Positions 46,828 to 57,282 of a DNA stretch of 64,000 nucleotides are shown in pieces; the stretch's first letter is position 1; the number at the start of each line of letters is the position of its first letter. The stretch is from an uncultured Ardenticatenia bacterium (GTDB taxonomy: Bacteria > Chloroflexota > Anaerolineae > 4572-78 > NAK82), in the NCBI GenBank assembly GCA_937127125.1, contig CAKZLO010000034.1:205257-269256 (forward strand). Reading direction: 5' to 3'. A program made the translations under genes and the position numbers. Below the pieces are notes generated by a model. It was not told the DNA's origin and did no database searches. It worked only from the letters and a program-made list of their open reading frames with translations.

Positions 46828-49761
46828 TTATTTACAGGTGAGATCTTCTCCATCCGTTCCGCTTTTGGCGGCGACTTGGACCGTGGTGAGCACTAAGCTA
46901 TCCTCATGTGACTTGCCTGCTGGATCGCGTAACACCAGACGCACACCGTCATCTGCATTATAGAGTCCCACTACTAGACGATATGTGCCGTACGGAATAT
47001 CTGCGGGCAAGCTGAGCCCAACCGGGTCGTTGATGATTTCATCTCGCACCCAGCTGGTGGTGGGACGCTTGCCTCGCGGCCCGGGCTCCTTGTCCATTTG
47101 GGCAACGATGTTGCCGTTGCGATCGATCAGGTGGACGAAGACAGTATAGGATGTGTGCATATCTGAGCTCAGACTACGCCAAACAAGGCTTAGTGACAAT
47201 GTATCACCTGCGCAAAAGTTCCTTTTGGGCAGGTTGTAACCTACCAGCAGAGCTTTGTCCTCAAAGTTGGCTCCAACCGCGTGGGTGTAAGGCACCATTT
47301 CAAATGTTCGACCTTCTTGCTCGAGCACTCGCACACACGGCAGTATCACGGAATCACCAAATGGCAACCACCCATATCGTGCAGGCAGATGGCTGCCGTC
47401 CTCGCGCAACCAGGTAAGACGCATCCATGTGGTATGCTCACCCGGCGGCGTCAGTGCCGGCAACACCAGAGGGATCACATCGCGCACTGTCTGTCCATCG
47501 CTCCAAAGGGAAGTGGGAAAGCGACCTTCCACTGGGCTATGTCGCCACTCGCGCCACATATTTCCCAGTGCATCGATCAGTTCTACCGACAACGTATAGT
47601 CACCCTTTGGTTGGGACACAGCTTGCCACAGCAAACGCAGCTCAAATCCACGTCCTTGGCGTGCGCGTGTGACGCTGTAGTCGTAGCCCACCAGACGAAT
47701 CTCATCGCCAAAAACAACTCCGGGGGTCGGCTTGAATTCTAGCCATGGATCGGCAGGGGTATCCCGATGCGCAGGGGTTATCTCTACATTCCCTAACTCA
47801 TAGAGTGTGCGTCCGTCGGACAGCCTCCATTCGCCCTCGTCCTCTCGGTAGACCCCAACTTGTAATCGGTAGGTCCCTGGTAAGATGCCAGCTGGTACGC
47901 GCAAGCGGTTAAAGCTTAACAATGGCCATGTGTCTGAAATCGTTGATGCCGGCAGCCATCCGCTGAACAATGTATCATCCAGTTGGGCCACACTCTTCCC
48001 CTGTTGATCTACCAGGCGTAGTGAAATATGCACATCTGTGGGCAGCTGGTCCATTGTTTTCCAGACAAGTGTCACGGGCAACAATTGTCCGGATGCCGCT
48101 GATGCGCTCCAGGTAGCTCTCATCAGGTTCAAACGCTCACCAAAAACAGGCTGACTCTGCACGGTGGGTAGGTTAGGTAAGACCGTTTCCAACGGAGTCT
48201 CTGAGGGGACAACGCGCACCAGTCGTCCCCACGGTACCAGCTGATAGTGCATCTGAAGCTCTTTAGCCCATTCTTGTAAAGGGCCAGCGATATAAAGAGC
48301 ATGCCCAGCTGCCAGCCAAGCTTCCACTTTGTTTATCCCTGGTGGATAGATGCCGTATAGGTCACGACGTAAGCCTTCTGTGTGCTGCAGGTACCAAAGA
48401 GTGGTCAGATCGCCCCATTGGGCAAGCATTCCTGCGCCAGGCTCAAGGGGGTGGGCCAGAGCATCTGTCCAATATCGGTATGCTGCATCGTTCCACTTTT
48501 CGGTTAGCCAGTGCACATTGTGGTCGGCCTGTCTGTAAGAGAAGAGTGCTACGATTATCAATGCCATCAGGGACAGCGTTGTTCGACCAACGTGGGGCAG
48601 CTCATCTTGTTTACGAAGGCGCTTCCATAGGACATTTGCCAAGCGCGTAACGGCGGTGGCCGTAGCACCTGCGAAAATCGCCATTGTCAGACTGGCTGGC
48701 AGCAGGAAAGCAGACTGCTCACCCTGGCCATAGGTGAGCACGAAAGGCACCAATGCACCGTGCAGTAGAGACAAAGGCCAAAAGCGCCACGGTCGCCAAA
48801 TAGCATAGGAGACTGCTCCTACTGCCACTCCCACAAGTCCCCCCAGAGTGAACTCATCGCGCATCAGAGGGTAATAGACTGTCTGCAAATCAGAGAGCAG
48901 GCGTCCCCAGTTTCTCACCACACCGCCTGTGAAATCAGCTGCGGTGAAGTAACGCAGCAAACCGTCCAAACCGGAGTGATAGTATTCACTTACCAGACCG
49001 CGCGCCACGGCCACCGGTACTGTCAGACCGGGGAGCTCACCATGCTCGGCCAGCAGCCACTCCGCACGTATGGGGATATATGCATAAAGCAATATCGGCA
49101 ATAACGGGGCGGGGAGCAGGTAAACCAGATAGTTTTGTATCCATATCCTTCGCTCAGAAGACCCACTTGCGCGCAACTGGCGCATGCCAAGCCACAACAT
49201 TAGCAACAATCCGGGGGCTAACAGTAGTGTAGTGCTGTGGTTACCCATCGCCAAGCCGAAGAGCACAGCACATATCAGCCAAGTTCTTGGTCTCTGGAGC
49301 TCCTTGGATCGGCTGAGCACCAGCAACATACCGCTTACCAACAAGATATGCAAGGTGTAGATCTTTGCTTCCGTGGCCCAGCGCCAGAAGGTGGGCAAAG
49401 TGCCAAAGATGGCCACTGAACACAGAGCAGAAACACGACTTTCTAGCAGCTGGCGTGCTGTCAGATAGATGACCATCAGCGCCAGTGCAGCACATGCTGC
49501 GGAGAAGAGATTCATACGGTACGCAATAGAGCCCATAGGCAACAACATTTGCCATAGGAGGCTGAGCAGTAGATAGGTGGGATAACCTGTCGGGTAGGTG
49601 ACACCTTGCACTGCAGGAGCATACTGAAACAGTGCTGCATCGCCGTCCAGCACTGTGGGCGCCAGGGTGGATGTGTACCCAATGAAAGCAAGTGCCCCGA
49701 TCAACACGGGTAAAGTGCGATCGAATAAATAATAGAAGGAGTGCTGGTGTTTACTCTGCAT
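46828..49761 (-). CDS. GT-C/DUF2723-like membrane protein with beta-sandwich tail
   Basis: 977-residue polytopic membrane protein. The N-terminal ~470 residues contain many helices and the loop GYTSTLAPTVLDGDAALFQYAPAV, with an early Asp typical of lipid-linked sugar-using GT-C transferases, followed by YPTGYPTYLLLS as in DUF2723 proteins. The C-terminal half outside the membrane holds three related beta-sandwich modules, e.g. YTVFVHLIDRNGNIVAQMD. ATG 49761 overlaps the end of the preceding gene by 11 bases; upstream in-frame sequence belongs to that gene in another frame. Probably attaches sugars to a cell-surface acceptor; donor and acceptor are unknown. Confidence 0.8.
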   Translation of the reverse strand: MQSKHQHSFYYLFDRTLPVLIGALAFIGYTSTLAPTVLDGDAALFQYAPAVQGVTYPTGYPTYLLLSLLWQMLLPMGSIAYRMNLFSAACAALALMVIYLTARQLLESRVSALCSVAIFGTLPTFWRWATEAKIYTLHILLVSGMLLVLSRSKELQRPRTWLICAVLFGLAMGNHSTTLLLAPGLLLMLWLGMRQLRASGSSERRIWIQNYLVYLLPAPLLPILLYAYIPIRAEWLLAEHGELPGLTVPVAVARGLVSEYYHSGLDGLLRYFTAADFTGGVVRNWGRLLSDLQTVYYPLMRDEFTLGGLVGVAVGAVSYAIWRPWRFWPLSLLHGALVPFVLTYGQGEQSAFLLPASLTMAIFAGATATAVTRLANVLWKRLRKQDELPHVGRTTLSLMALIIVALFSYRQADHNVHWLTEKWNDAAYRYWTDALAHPLEPGAGMLAQWGDLTTLWYLQHTEGLRRDLYGIYPPGINKVEAWLAAGHALYIAGPLQEWAKELQMHYQLVPWGRLVRVVPSETPLETVLPNLPTVQSQPVFGERLNLMRATWSASAASGQLLPVTLVWKTMDQLPTDVHISLRLVDQQGKSVAQLDDTLFSGWLPASTISDTWPLLSFNRLRVPAGILPGTYRLQVGVYREDEGEWRLSDGRTLYELGNVEITPAHRDTPADPWLEFKPTPGVVFGDEIRLVGYDYSVTRARQGRGFELRLLWQAVSQPKGDYTLSVELIDALGNMWREWRHSPVEGRFPTSLWSDGQTVRDVIPLVLPALTPPGEHTTWMRLTWLREDGSHLPARYGWLPFGDSVILPCVRVLEQEGRTFEMVPYTHAVGANFEDKALLVGYNLPKRNFCAGDTLSLSLVWRSLSSDMHTSYTVFVHLIDRNGNIVAQMDKEPGPRGKRPTTSWVRDEIINDPVGLSLPADIPYGTYRLVVGLYNADDGVRLVLRDPAGKSHEDSLVLTTVQVAAKSGTDGEDLTCK

Positions 49762-51817
49762 AAGGAATGCCCGCAATGCGCGTGAACCTGACCAGGGGCA
49801 AGATCGTTGCGTTATCAATCGGTGCGATACCGCCATCAGATCGTGCGACCGGCAGACGTGCATTGGTATCCCACGGGTCCGCACCCATTGGCAACACTCC
49901 TATCCCATAGCCGAAATGGACGCGGTCACCACTCCACCACGGGAAGGTGTTTGCAAGCAGTCGAATGCGATCGCCTGCTTTCCAACGGCTGGTCGGCCAC
50001 CAGACGGTAGCTGGCTGTTGTACCGTCGTCACACCGACTGGGAGGTTGTTCTCATCCAAAAGGAAAACCGCGATAAGGAGATCCTGCTGTGGATCCTGCA
50101 GCACATGCCAGTAGAGAGTAAGAAGAGGTTCCGCCTCTCGATCCGTGGCAGAACGGGCGGTTTCAAAGCCGACCAGCTGCAATGTAGTGCGAAAGGTGGC
50201 ATTGACCTGTTTTGCCTTAGGTGGCATGTCCGCCAGGGTAAAGGAGAAGAACTCAGGTGTAATGGGTATACGTGGTGCACCTTTTCTTAGTATCAAATAG
50301 CCATCCTGCGAAGCAACGATCCCCACTGTGGGCTCGTAGGCGATATCGGCCAGCAGGCGTTCCTGAGCGGCATTGCGGTTGCTGAAAGCAGGGTGTGCTA
50401 CATCGAGCAGGTAATACTCAGCATGGTCGTCGAAAGGGCCAGTCCACACCCGCACATAGGACCGATTGGCCACCAACGGTGCCAACTCCGCTTGGACAAC
50501 CACAGGGGCATCGGGAGGAATGGAAGCAGCCAGCGCGGTGCCCAGTTCATGATGTCTGGTGATCGTGGGCAAGTGAAAAGATCTGGCGAGTGGCGAATAC
50601 CCCCGATAATAGTGATAGCCTAATGACACGAGCACCACAACTAGTGTTACCAGATGAGCGGGGCGCACGCGCGGCAAGCGATGTGAAAGTCGGGTCAACC
50701 ATGTAGAGAGCCTCGCGGTACCGTCCACTGCTGCAAGGGATATGAAAGGGATAGCAGGCGCAGCATAATGATATGTCTCCAGTTGGTGCATCAACGGGTT
50801 GCTGCTAAAAAGAGCGATGCCAAAGGTAGGCGCAGCAATGATCAAGAATGGCAACCCCAGGAATGGCATCAAAGCAAACGGGATGGTCAACATCCCAATG
50901 CCACGCAGCGTATCCGGCGCCGTTATTAGCTCCAGCCAGACACTTGGTGTGCGCAGAGGAGAGGTCAATATCTCTATGGGGGTTTTGCCCAGCTGAGAGA
51001 AGAATCCAAGGTAGGGAGAGTGGCTACCATCAGGGCGGGCAGCAGGAATTATAAGGAAGACAGCAATATAGAACCAAATGACGCTTGTCAAACTCATGGC
51101 AGCGCCAACGCGCCGGCAACCGCGTATCAGTGCCAAATACAGCCCCAAGAGCAACAGGTGCAGCGGTATGTCCTCCTTGGTGCTCAGCGCAAGCCCGAAG
51201 AAAAGAGCACTCAGGAGCAAAGAGAGCTTCTGGTTTCGTATCTCCGGACTGGCTTCTGTCCGTCTTCGCAGTGTCCCATCATACCACAGTCCACGCTGGT
51301 CCGAAGCGGTTGTCATGGCGCGGTCGAGGAAATAACAGGCTGCTAATATCAGCGTTGGCGCCAACCCGACTGCGTGAAAGTCGAACAGGGTGACCGATTC
51401 TAGAGCGGGTAAGAGGAGATAGGCCAATACCAATCCCAGCGCAGCCCAATCACTAGCCAGACGCCGCCGCGCCAGCGCGTATAGTGGGACACTTCCTAAC
51501 CCAATGACCACCGCCTGTAACCACAGCAAGAAACGTGGGTCGTAGCCAGTAACGGCATATAGGGGTGCCAGCAAAAACAGCACTGGCTCTACGTGCATAG
51601 CGAAGCGAGTATTACCGAATTCTGGAACTGTGGTCAGGCGAAGCCCCTTCCCATGGGCAGCGTGCCATAGTGCCTGTGCGTAGTTGCCTAAGTCGAATGC
51701 ACCCCCCGTTTCGTGGGCGTCGAAAGCGCGTGCGGCCAGTAGGCCGAAGCCACCACCATACAGGCATGCTAGTATCACTGCAATAATTGTTACGAGATTG
51801 AGCTTGCGCACACTCAC
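49751..51817 (-). CDS. DUF2079 polytopic membrane protein
   Basis: 688-residue integral membrane protein of the DUF2079 family, which belongs with GT-C glycosyltransferase-like proteins. The signature FDLGNYAQALWHAAHGKGL followed by HVEPVLFLLAPLYAVTG, then LLWLQAVVIGLGSVPLYALARR, is present, as are about ten helices. The C-terminal ~150 residues form a beta-sandwich resembling the tails of its two neighbours (LLTLYWHVLQDPQQDLLIA). GTG 51817 overlaps the stop of the upstream gene as GTGA, and its own stop is overlapped by the next gene, so the three are translated as a unit. Confidence 0.83.
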   Translation of the reverse strand: MSVRKLNLVTIIAVILACLYGGGFGLLAARAFDAHETGGAFDLGNYAQALWHAAHGKGLRLTTVPEFGNTRFAMHVEPVLFLLAPLYAVTGYDPRFLLWLQAVVIGLGSVPLYALARRRLASDWAALGLVLAYLLLPALESVTLFDFHAVGLAPTLILAACYFLDRAMTTASDQRGLWYDGTLRRRTEASPEIRNQKLSLLLSALFFGLALSTKEDIPLHLLLLGLYLALIRGCRRVGAAMSLTSVIWFYIAVFLIIPAARPDGSHSPYLGFFSQLGKTPIEILTSPLRTPSVWLELITAPDTLRGIGMLTIPFALMPFLGLPFLIIAAPTFGIALFSSNPLMHQLETYHYAAPAIPFISLAAVDGTARLSTWLTRLSHRLPRVRPAHLVTLVVVLVSLGYHYYRGYSPLARSFHLPTITRHHELGTALAASIPPDAPVVVQAELAPLVANRSYVRVWTGPFDDHAEYYLLDVAHPAFSNRNAAQERLLADIAYEPTVGIVASQDGYLILRKGAPRIPITPEFFSFTLADMPPKAKQVNATFRTTLQLVGFETARSATDREAEPLLTLYWHVLQDPQQDLLIAVFLLDENNLPVGVTTVQQPATVWWPTSRWKAGDRIRLLANTFPWWSGDRVHFGYGIGVLPMGADPWDTNARLPVARSDGGIAPIDNATILPLVRFTRIAGIPYAE

Positions 51818-54800
51818 GGTTGGTCCATTTGAGGTGATGAAGGATTGATTTGCAACAACACGCGTGTGTCCTGTGCATGGCCGTCGCGATCAAGCACTGG
51901 CAGCCGTTCCATAGTGTTTAGGTCATAAATACCTATCTCAACTTGGTGCGTTGATCCTAGCTGATCGGGGGATAGAGGTATGGTAAAGCGATCCGCGACT
52001 ACTTCCCCGGTTAGCCAGCCGGTCGTTGGAAATTCACCGTCGCCTGGCACGTGATCCACTTGAGCAAGCACGTGTCCTTCTCGATCGAGCACGTGCACGA
52101 AAGTAGTGTAGCTGATCTCCATCGGTGACAGAGCGCGCCAGTAGAGCACAATTTCTGGGGCAGTTTGCTGGCCGTCGGGAAGTACCAAGTCATATCCCAG
52201 CAGTTCTATCTGGTTGCCGAAATTTGCTTCCAGATGGTGCTGAATCGCTGGTACTTCAAACAGACGTTCCCAACTGGCTATGCGCAGGCTGCCGAGCTCG
52301 GTTTCAGCGACTGGGTGTCCATGCTCATCGCTCAAGCGCACTACCAGTCGATGTTCGCCGCTCGATGCCTCGCGCGAGATCTGCCCGTCAAGCCACCCGC
52401 GTACGACTTCTCCTTCTTGCCACTCTGACGTCTGAAAGTCAAGGCTGGCCAACGGCATGGTTGCGCTAATGGGATATGGGGTATCTTCCCGATCAAATAG
52501 CCATAAGCTTGCGTGGTAATTCTGAGATGGACGCCCCAAGGCATGCCACACGAGCGTCCAAGTGGCACGTTCGCCCGGGCGCAGGTCGCCCTCGGGACCA
52601 CTGAAGCCAAGCAGGGCCAGCTCTGGGGTCAACTGACGATGGAGTCGGTGCATCAAGTGCAATGTGTCTACGCTCGGGGGCACCCGATCACGTTGCACCA
52701 TCAATTCACCCAACTGGGCCGTGTGCATCTGATTGCCCGGGCTATCCACCGTCAGTCGCACGTGATCTGAGGCGCGATAGACTGCCAGCTCCACCTGGTA
52801 ACGACCAGGAGCAGTGGCGGATAAGAGGGGTACCAGAAAGTACATATTGGTTTCTGTACCTGGTGACCAGCGCGATGTCCTTTGATGGAAGATGTTGTTG
52901 AGCAACAGCTTGTCAATCTGACCAATTATGTGCCCGGCGCGGTCACTTACAACAAGCGACATCTTTAGGTCGTCCGCCACCTCGCGAAGCAGGCGCACCC
53001 GCAGACGTGCCCACATAAGGTCGCCAGCTGGCACGGTAGCTTGCTCTGGAGGGCCAACACCTGAGGCGTCACCATACGCGTAACCAGTAACCTGGAGTAC
53101 GTTCCCGAAGGTGAGCGCCGTAGGATTGAGATCTGCATCCCATTGCAAGGTATTTGCCTGTTCTAATTGGTACGTGTCGAGGTCAAAGAACTCGAAACGA
53201 CGAGTGCCTATATAGCGACCGCGCTTTTCCAAGTAGTACCGGATGATTTCCTTGGGATCCGCGCCGGTGTGCTTGGAAGCTTTCCAGCGCACCACGTGGA
53301 CGATATCGCGTTCTGCGAGCGCTTCGCTCAAAGTTTGCTCGATAGTGTTCTCGTCATCTATTACCCAGGCATACCCAGCATCACCAGTGTACAGGAACAT
53401 CACCGTGTAGTTGGGATTGACGTCACCAGCTGCGGTGTCCCGGGGAAGAAGAAAGACAGCTCGAGGATTAGTCTCTTTGGACATCTCGGCGGCCAGCTCC
53501 ACTGCGTAGACGTGAAAAGCTGCTTGTGCGTCATTGGTGTAAGGCCATTCGGTGAAGTAATAACGATAATCCGAATATAGCGTTGGCATTGTCACCAGCC
53601 AGCTGCCACACAGTGTCACACCTATGATCCCTATACACATAGGTCGACCAAGATGAGGAGTGACAACGTCACGAGTGAACAGCACTATAAAACTGCGCAG
53701 TATTCGGTAGATCAGTTTTGCTATAGTGACCATCCCGATCGCGACGAGAGTGTATGCGCCGATTGCTGCCCCTAATGCGCGTGCTTGGTGGGGAATATTG
53801 TCAGGTGATAGCACGCTGGGTATGATCATCACGATCCAGCTGAGCAAGGTGAACAGGTAGACTGGCCGATGTGCACGCCATACACTCACGACCAGACCCA
53901 CCAAGAAGAACAACGTTAAAGGGAGGGGCATAATAAGATTATGGGGAGAGCTGCCTTCTAACCAGCTGGATGAAATACCAAAAGCGGCCAGATTGCCCCA
54001 CCAGCTATGCCACAGCGTGCCCCATGGATCACCTTTGTTGATCAGAGGGTTAATGAAGAGAGCTTGCTGTGCACGGTTCAGCGCCAGCTCGGGAGCGCTG
54101 GTGTAGAGATAGAGCATAGGGAGCACACACACAAATGCAACTGCTGCACACAATAACACGTTACGGAGATGAACTTTGAGGAGTGGTTCTTGCTGTGGAG
54201 AATGTGGCATGCCTTCTGGTGAACGTCTCAGTCGCGTTATCACGTACTCAATCACGAAAAAGCTCAGGAAGACCAACGGTACAAACGCGCCTGACATATA
54301 GATGAAAGCCACCAGAGCAAGCAAGAAGCCACTTATGAGAAAGTGGATAAGGCGTCTGATGTTGAATCCACGCCATAAAAAGAAGAAGGCAGGGGCCTGC
54401 AGAAAAGGAACCCCGATCGCTGCGAAAGCAATTCGACTAATCTGGAAATGCCAGCTTGAGGTAGCTACGGCGAATGCTGTCACCAAGGCCAGCACGGATG
54501 CTCGCGCGATGCAATCGTTTGTTTGCTCGGATGGTCGGTTCTCTGCGCGGAATGCCTCTCGCACAAAAAAGTACGTAGCCACAACCGAGACTACACCGGC
54601 AAAAGCAGCAGTACCGCGAATGGTGGCGATGCTGGGACCGAACAAGGCGAATGCCAACGCTGCGATATAAAAGGCTATGGCGCCTCCACCTCCCTGTCCC
54701 TCGTAGTAAAGGCGCACTCCACTACGCAATGTCTCCAGTGCTCCTACCGCGCCTACCGCCTCATCAGAGTTGAAACCAGGGGGTATCTCGCCAATCCTGT

Positions 54801-54924
54801 AGTAGCGCAAAAACACAGCGATAGCAGTGATGCCTATGAGTGCCGCAGCCTCCCACCACGCAATGGAGATGGGCACTTTAGAACGACGATCTTGTAGGAA
54901 TCCTTGTTTGTTTTGAAGACTCAT
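51814..54924 (-). CDS. ArnT/PMT-like glycosyltransferase family 39-type membrane protein with beta-sandwich tail
   Basis: 1036-residue polytopic protein. The first lumenal loop PPGFNSDEAVGAVGALETL carries the acidic residues typical of GT39/GT83-type dolichyl- or polyprenyl-phosphate-sugar transferases, after an N-terminal helix. About eleven helices are followed by ~550 extracytoplasmic residues, including an alpha/beta segment (470-570) and two or three beta-sandwich modules such as YTTFVHVLDREGHVLAQVD, nearly the same motif as in the protein at 46828. ATG 54924 is used; a TTG at 54951 is in frame. It heads the three-gene operon that ends at 46828. Confidence 0.78.
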   Translation of the reverse strand: MSLQNKQGFLQDRRSKVPISIAWWEAAALIGITAIAVFLRYYRIGEIPPGFNSDEAVGAVGALETLRSGVRLYYEGQGGGGAIAFYIAALAFALFGPSIATIRGTAAFAGVVSVVATYFFVREAFRAENRPSEQTNDCIARASVLALVTAFAVATSSWHFQISRIAFAAIGVPFLQAPAFFFLWRGFNIRRLIHFLISGFLLALVAFIYMSGAFVPLVFLSFFVIEYVITRLRRSPEGMPHSPQQEPLLKVHLRNVLLCAAVAFVCVLPMLYLYTSAPELALNRAQQALFINPLINKGDPWGTLWHSWWGNLAAFGISSSWLEGSSPHNLIMPLPLTLFFLVGLVVSVWRAHRPVYLFTLLSWIVMIIPSVLSPDNIPHQARALGAAIGAYTLVAIGMVTIAKLIYRILRSFIVLFTRDVVTPHLGRPMCIGIIGVTLCGSWLVTMPTLYSDYRYYFTEWPYTNDAQAAFHVYAVELAAEMSKETNPRAVFLLPRDTAAGDVNPNYTVMFLYTGDAGYAWVIDDENTIEQTLSEALAERDIVHVVRWKASKHTGADPKEIIRYYLEKRGRYIGTRRFEFFDLDTYQLEQANTLQWDADLNPTALTFGNVLQVTGYAYGDASGVGPPEQATVPAGDLMWARLRVRLLREVADDLKMSLVVSDRAGHIIGQIDKLLLNNIFHQRTSRWSPGTETNMYFLVPLLSATAPGRYQVELAVYRASDHVRLTVDSPGNQMHTAQLGELMVQRDRVPPSVDTLHLMHRLHRQLTPELALLGFSGPEGDLRPGERATWTLVWHALGRPSQNYHASLWLFDREDTPYPISATMPLASLDFQTSEWQEGEVVRGWLDGQISREASSGEHRLVVRLSDEHGHPVAETELGSLRIASWERLFEVPAIQHHLEANFGNQIELLGYDLVLPDGQQTAPEIVLYWRALSPMEISYTTFVHVLDREGHVLAQVDHVPGDGEFPTTGWLTGEVVADRFTIPLSPDQLGSTHQVEIGIYDLNTMERLPVLDRDGHAQDTRVLLQINPSSPQMDQP

Positions 54925-55068
54925 AGCGCTGCTGACGTTGAGTACCTCCAACGATAGACTGGTAGCTGACCTCTTATCTTGACGCGTTTCTCTGGATGAG
55001 GCAATGAGTGCTGCTCCTTGACTTGTCGGCCAGAGAGATTCGTCTGAAAGGAGGTAAGAAAGACGCGC

Positions 55069-57282
55069 TCATAGCTTTCCCAGACCGCGGAGCACCCGCT
55101 CCGGAGTCAACGGGAACTTGTTGAACCATACTCCTGTTGCATCGTGCAATGCTGCAGCGATGGCAGGTGCAATGCACAGGTAAGGCATCTCAGCCATACC
55201 ACGTGCACCATAAGGTCCATTAGGATCGGGGTTCTCGACAATGATAGTTTGCACCTCATCCGGAATATCCAGCACGCCAGGGATCAAATAAGTACTAAGT
55301 GTCGGGGTGAGCACATAGCCGTCGCGAGTTTGAAAGTTCTCGAGCACGGCGTATCCGTACGCTTGGACAACCACTCCCTCCACCTGGCCGATCACCTGCT
55401 GAGGATTGATCGCCTTGCCTACATCGTGCGCGGAGACCACCTTTAACAGACGTATCAGACCTGTTTCGATGTCCACTTCCAGGTCTACGGATTGGGCAAC
55501 GTAGCCATAAGCGAAATTTGGCTTGAAAGGCGTCCCTTCTTCGTCAGGAAAAGGCTCAGTTTTCGGAGCCAAGTAGGTGAATTCAGCAACTGCTGGGCGT
55601 TCCTCATCCTGCCATCTTGCCAAAGCACGCTCAGCGGCGCCCTTGACCGCATTGCCAGCCATATAGGTCAGACGTGAAGCAGAAGCACTTCCCGAGCTTT
55701 GCGTCACCGCAGTGTCTGAGACCACCAGCGCGACGCGTTCCAGCGGTAGGTTGAGCGTTTCTGCTGCGATTTGGGCCACGATAGTATGATGTCCCTGACC
55801 GACGTCTGCCCCCGCTACGAACACAGTGGCGCGTTCGATCTTATGATCTCCTTCTAGCACCACTTTTGCCCAGCTGTTCTCCTGGTAACCGAAGCTAAAA
55901 CCTATGTTCTTGAACCCGACTGCAATTCCACGTCCTCTTTTCCTGATCTCGCTACTTCCCCCTTGAGACTTTCGATCTCTGTCATCCGTTCTATGCCAGC
56001 CGGCTGCGCGTGCAACAGCTTCTGTCACCTGCTTGAGCCCTACCGGACCGGGAAGAGGGGTGCCAAACGCAGCGATGTCTCCGTCGCCTAACAAGTTTTT
56101 CAGGCGAATTTCTACTGGGCTCATTCCTAGTGCATCTGCCAGCCGGTTCATCTGGCTTTCTGCCACAAATAAGCCTTGTGGTGCGCCGAATCCGCGGAAG
56201 GCGCCACTGGGCAAGTTATTAGTGTAGACAGCATATCCTGCAACACGCACATTTGGTATCTTGTACGGCCCGGTGCACGTCAAGACGGCGTTGCCCAATA
56301 CTTTGTTGCTGGTATACATGTAAGCTCCGGCATCGCTAACAATCTCGATATCAGCGGCGAGCAATGTGCCGTCGCGCTTAGCTCCCCACTTTGCGCGTAC
56401 AACCATTGGATGGCGTTTGCAGTGGCCCAGAATCGATTCGGTGCGATCCCAGACGATCTTGACTGGACGTCGGATGCCGCGTTCAGACAGCCGCCACGCA
56501 GCTAGTGCTAAGATGATCTGCACACTCATATCCTCGCGCCCGCCAAATGCGCCGCCGATTGCATCATAGATCACCCGAATACGTTCTGGGGATAGGTTCA
56601 GTGCGTGAGCGATTTGCCGTCGATCCTCCCATGCCCATTGACCCGCAACGTGCACCGTTATAGTTTCCTCATCATCCACGTACGCGGAACCTGCCTCAGG
56701 CTGCAGATGGGCGTGTTCCTGAGGTGGAGTGCGGTATGTCTCTTCGATCACCACATCGCACTGGGGCCACGCTGCGTCTAAGTTCCCTTTAGCAATGTGC
56801 AGCTCACAGGCAATGTTATGTGGCTGGTGAGGATGGAGAGGGAATGCTCCCGGATCGCGTGCTTGCAATGGGTCACTCAATACAGGCAGGTCTTGCCACT
56901 CGATACGGATCAGATTGCGTGCTTGAGCCGCGATCGCTTCAGTTTCGGCTATCACCAATGCCACTTGGTCTCCTACGAAGCGTACTATGTCTGCACCTTG
57001 TTTGTTTGAACCAGGTCCGCACAATACTGGCTGATCAGGAAACTGGAGGCCATATTCATTGACTGGAACATCGCGTGCCGTCAGCACGGCTACCACCCCG
57101 GGCAACGCCTCTGCCTCCCGGGTGTCAATGGTCAGGATGCGTGCGTGGGGACGGCCAGCAAAAAGCACCTTCATCCAAAGCTCATCCCCGTAAGCACGAT
57201 CGCCGGGGAAAATTGCCGTCCCTGTGACTTTGGCAATGGCATCTACGCGTGCCACGGACTTTCCCACATACTGGTGTGTCAT
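55069..57282 (-). CDS. Xanthine dehydrogenase-family molybdopterin subunit
   Basis: Large catalytic subunit of a molybdenum hydroxylase (xanthine oxidase family). The 737-residue protein has the ald_Xan_dh_C-like N-terminal domain and the molybdopterin-binding domain with GGAFGGRED and AFRGFGAPQG (the arginine-containing substrate loop). It also has QGHHTIVAQIAAETL and the catalytic glutamate E698 in YGARGMAEMP. Substrate could be a purine, aldehyde or aromatic; the VAYRCSF motif of CO dehydrogenase is not present, so CO oxidation is not supported. Its start overlaps the end of the FAD/FeS gene by four bases (ATGA), so the two are coupled. Confidence 0.92.
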   Translation of the reverse strand: MTHQYVGKSVARVDAIAKVTGTAIFPGDRAYGDELWMKVLFAGRPHARILTIDTREAEALPGVVAVLTARDVPVNEYGLQFPDQPVLCGPGSNKQGADIVRFVGDQVALVIAETEAIAAQARNLIRIEWQDLPVLSDPLQARDPGAFPLHPHQPHNIACELHIAKGNLDAAWPQCDVVIEETYRTPPQEHAHLQPEAGSAYVDDEETITVHVAGQWAWEDRRQIAHALNLSPERIRVIYDAIGGAFGGREDMSVQIILALAAWRLSERGIRRPVKIVWDRTESILGHCKRHPMVVRAKWGAKRDGTLLAADIEIVSDAGAYMYTSNKVLGNAVLTCTGPYKIPNVRVAGYAVYTNNLPSGAFRGFGAPQGLFVAESQMNRLADALGMSPVEIRLKNLLGDGDIAAFGTPLPGPVGLKQVTEAVARAAGWHRTDDRDRKSQGGSSEIRKRGRGIAVGFKNIGFSFGYQENSWAKVVLEGDHKIERATVFVAGADVGQGHHTIVAQIAAETLNLPLERVALVVSDTAVTQSSGSASASRLTYMAGNAVKGAAERALARWQDEERPAVAEFTYLAPKTEPFPDEEGTPFKPNFAYGYVAQSVDLEVDIETGLIRLLKVVSAHDVGKAINPQQVIGQVEGVVVQAYGYAVLENFQTRDGYVLTPTLSTYLIPGVLDIPDEVQTIIVENPDPNGPYGARGMAEMPYLCIAPAIAAALHDATGVWFNKFPLTPERVLRGLGKL

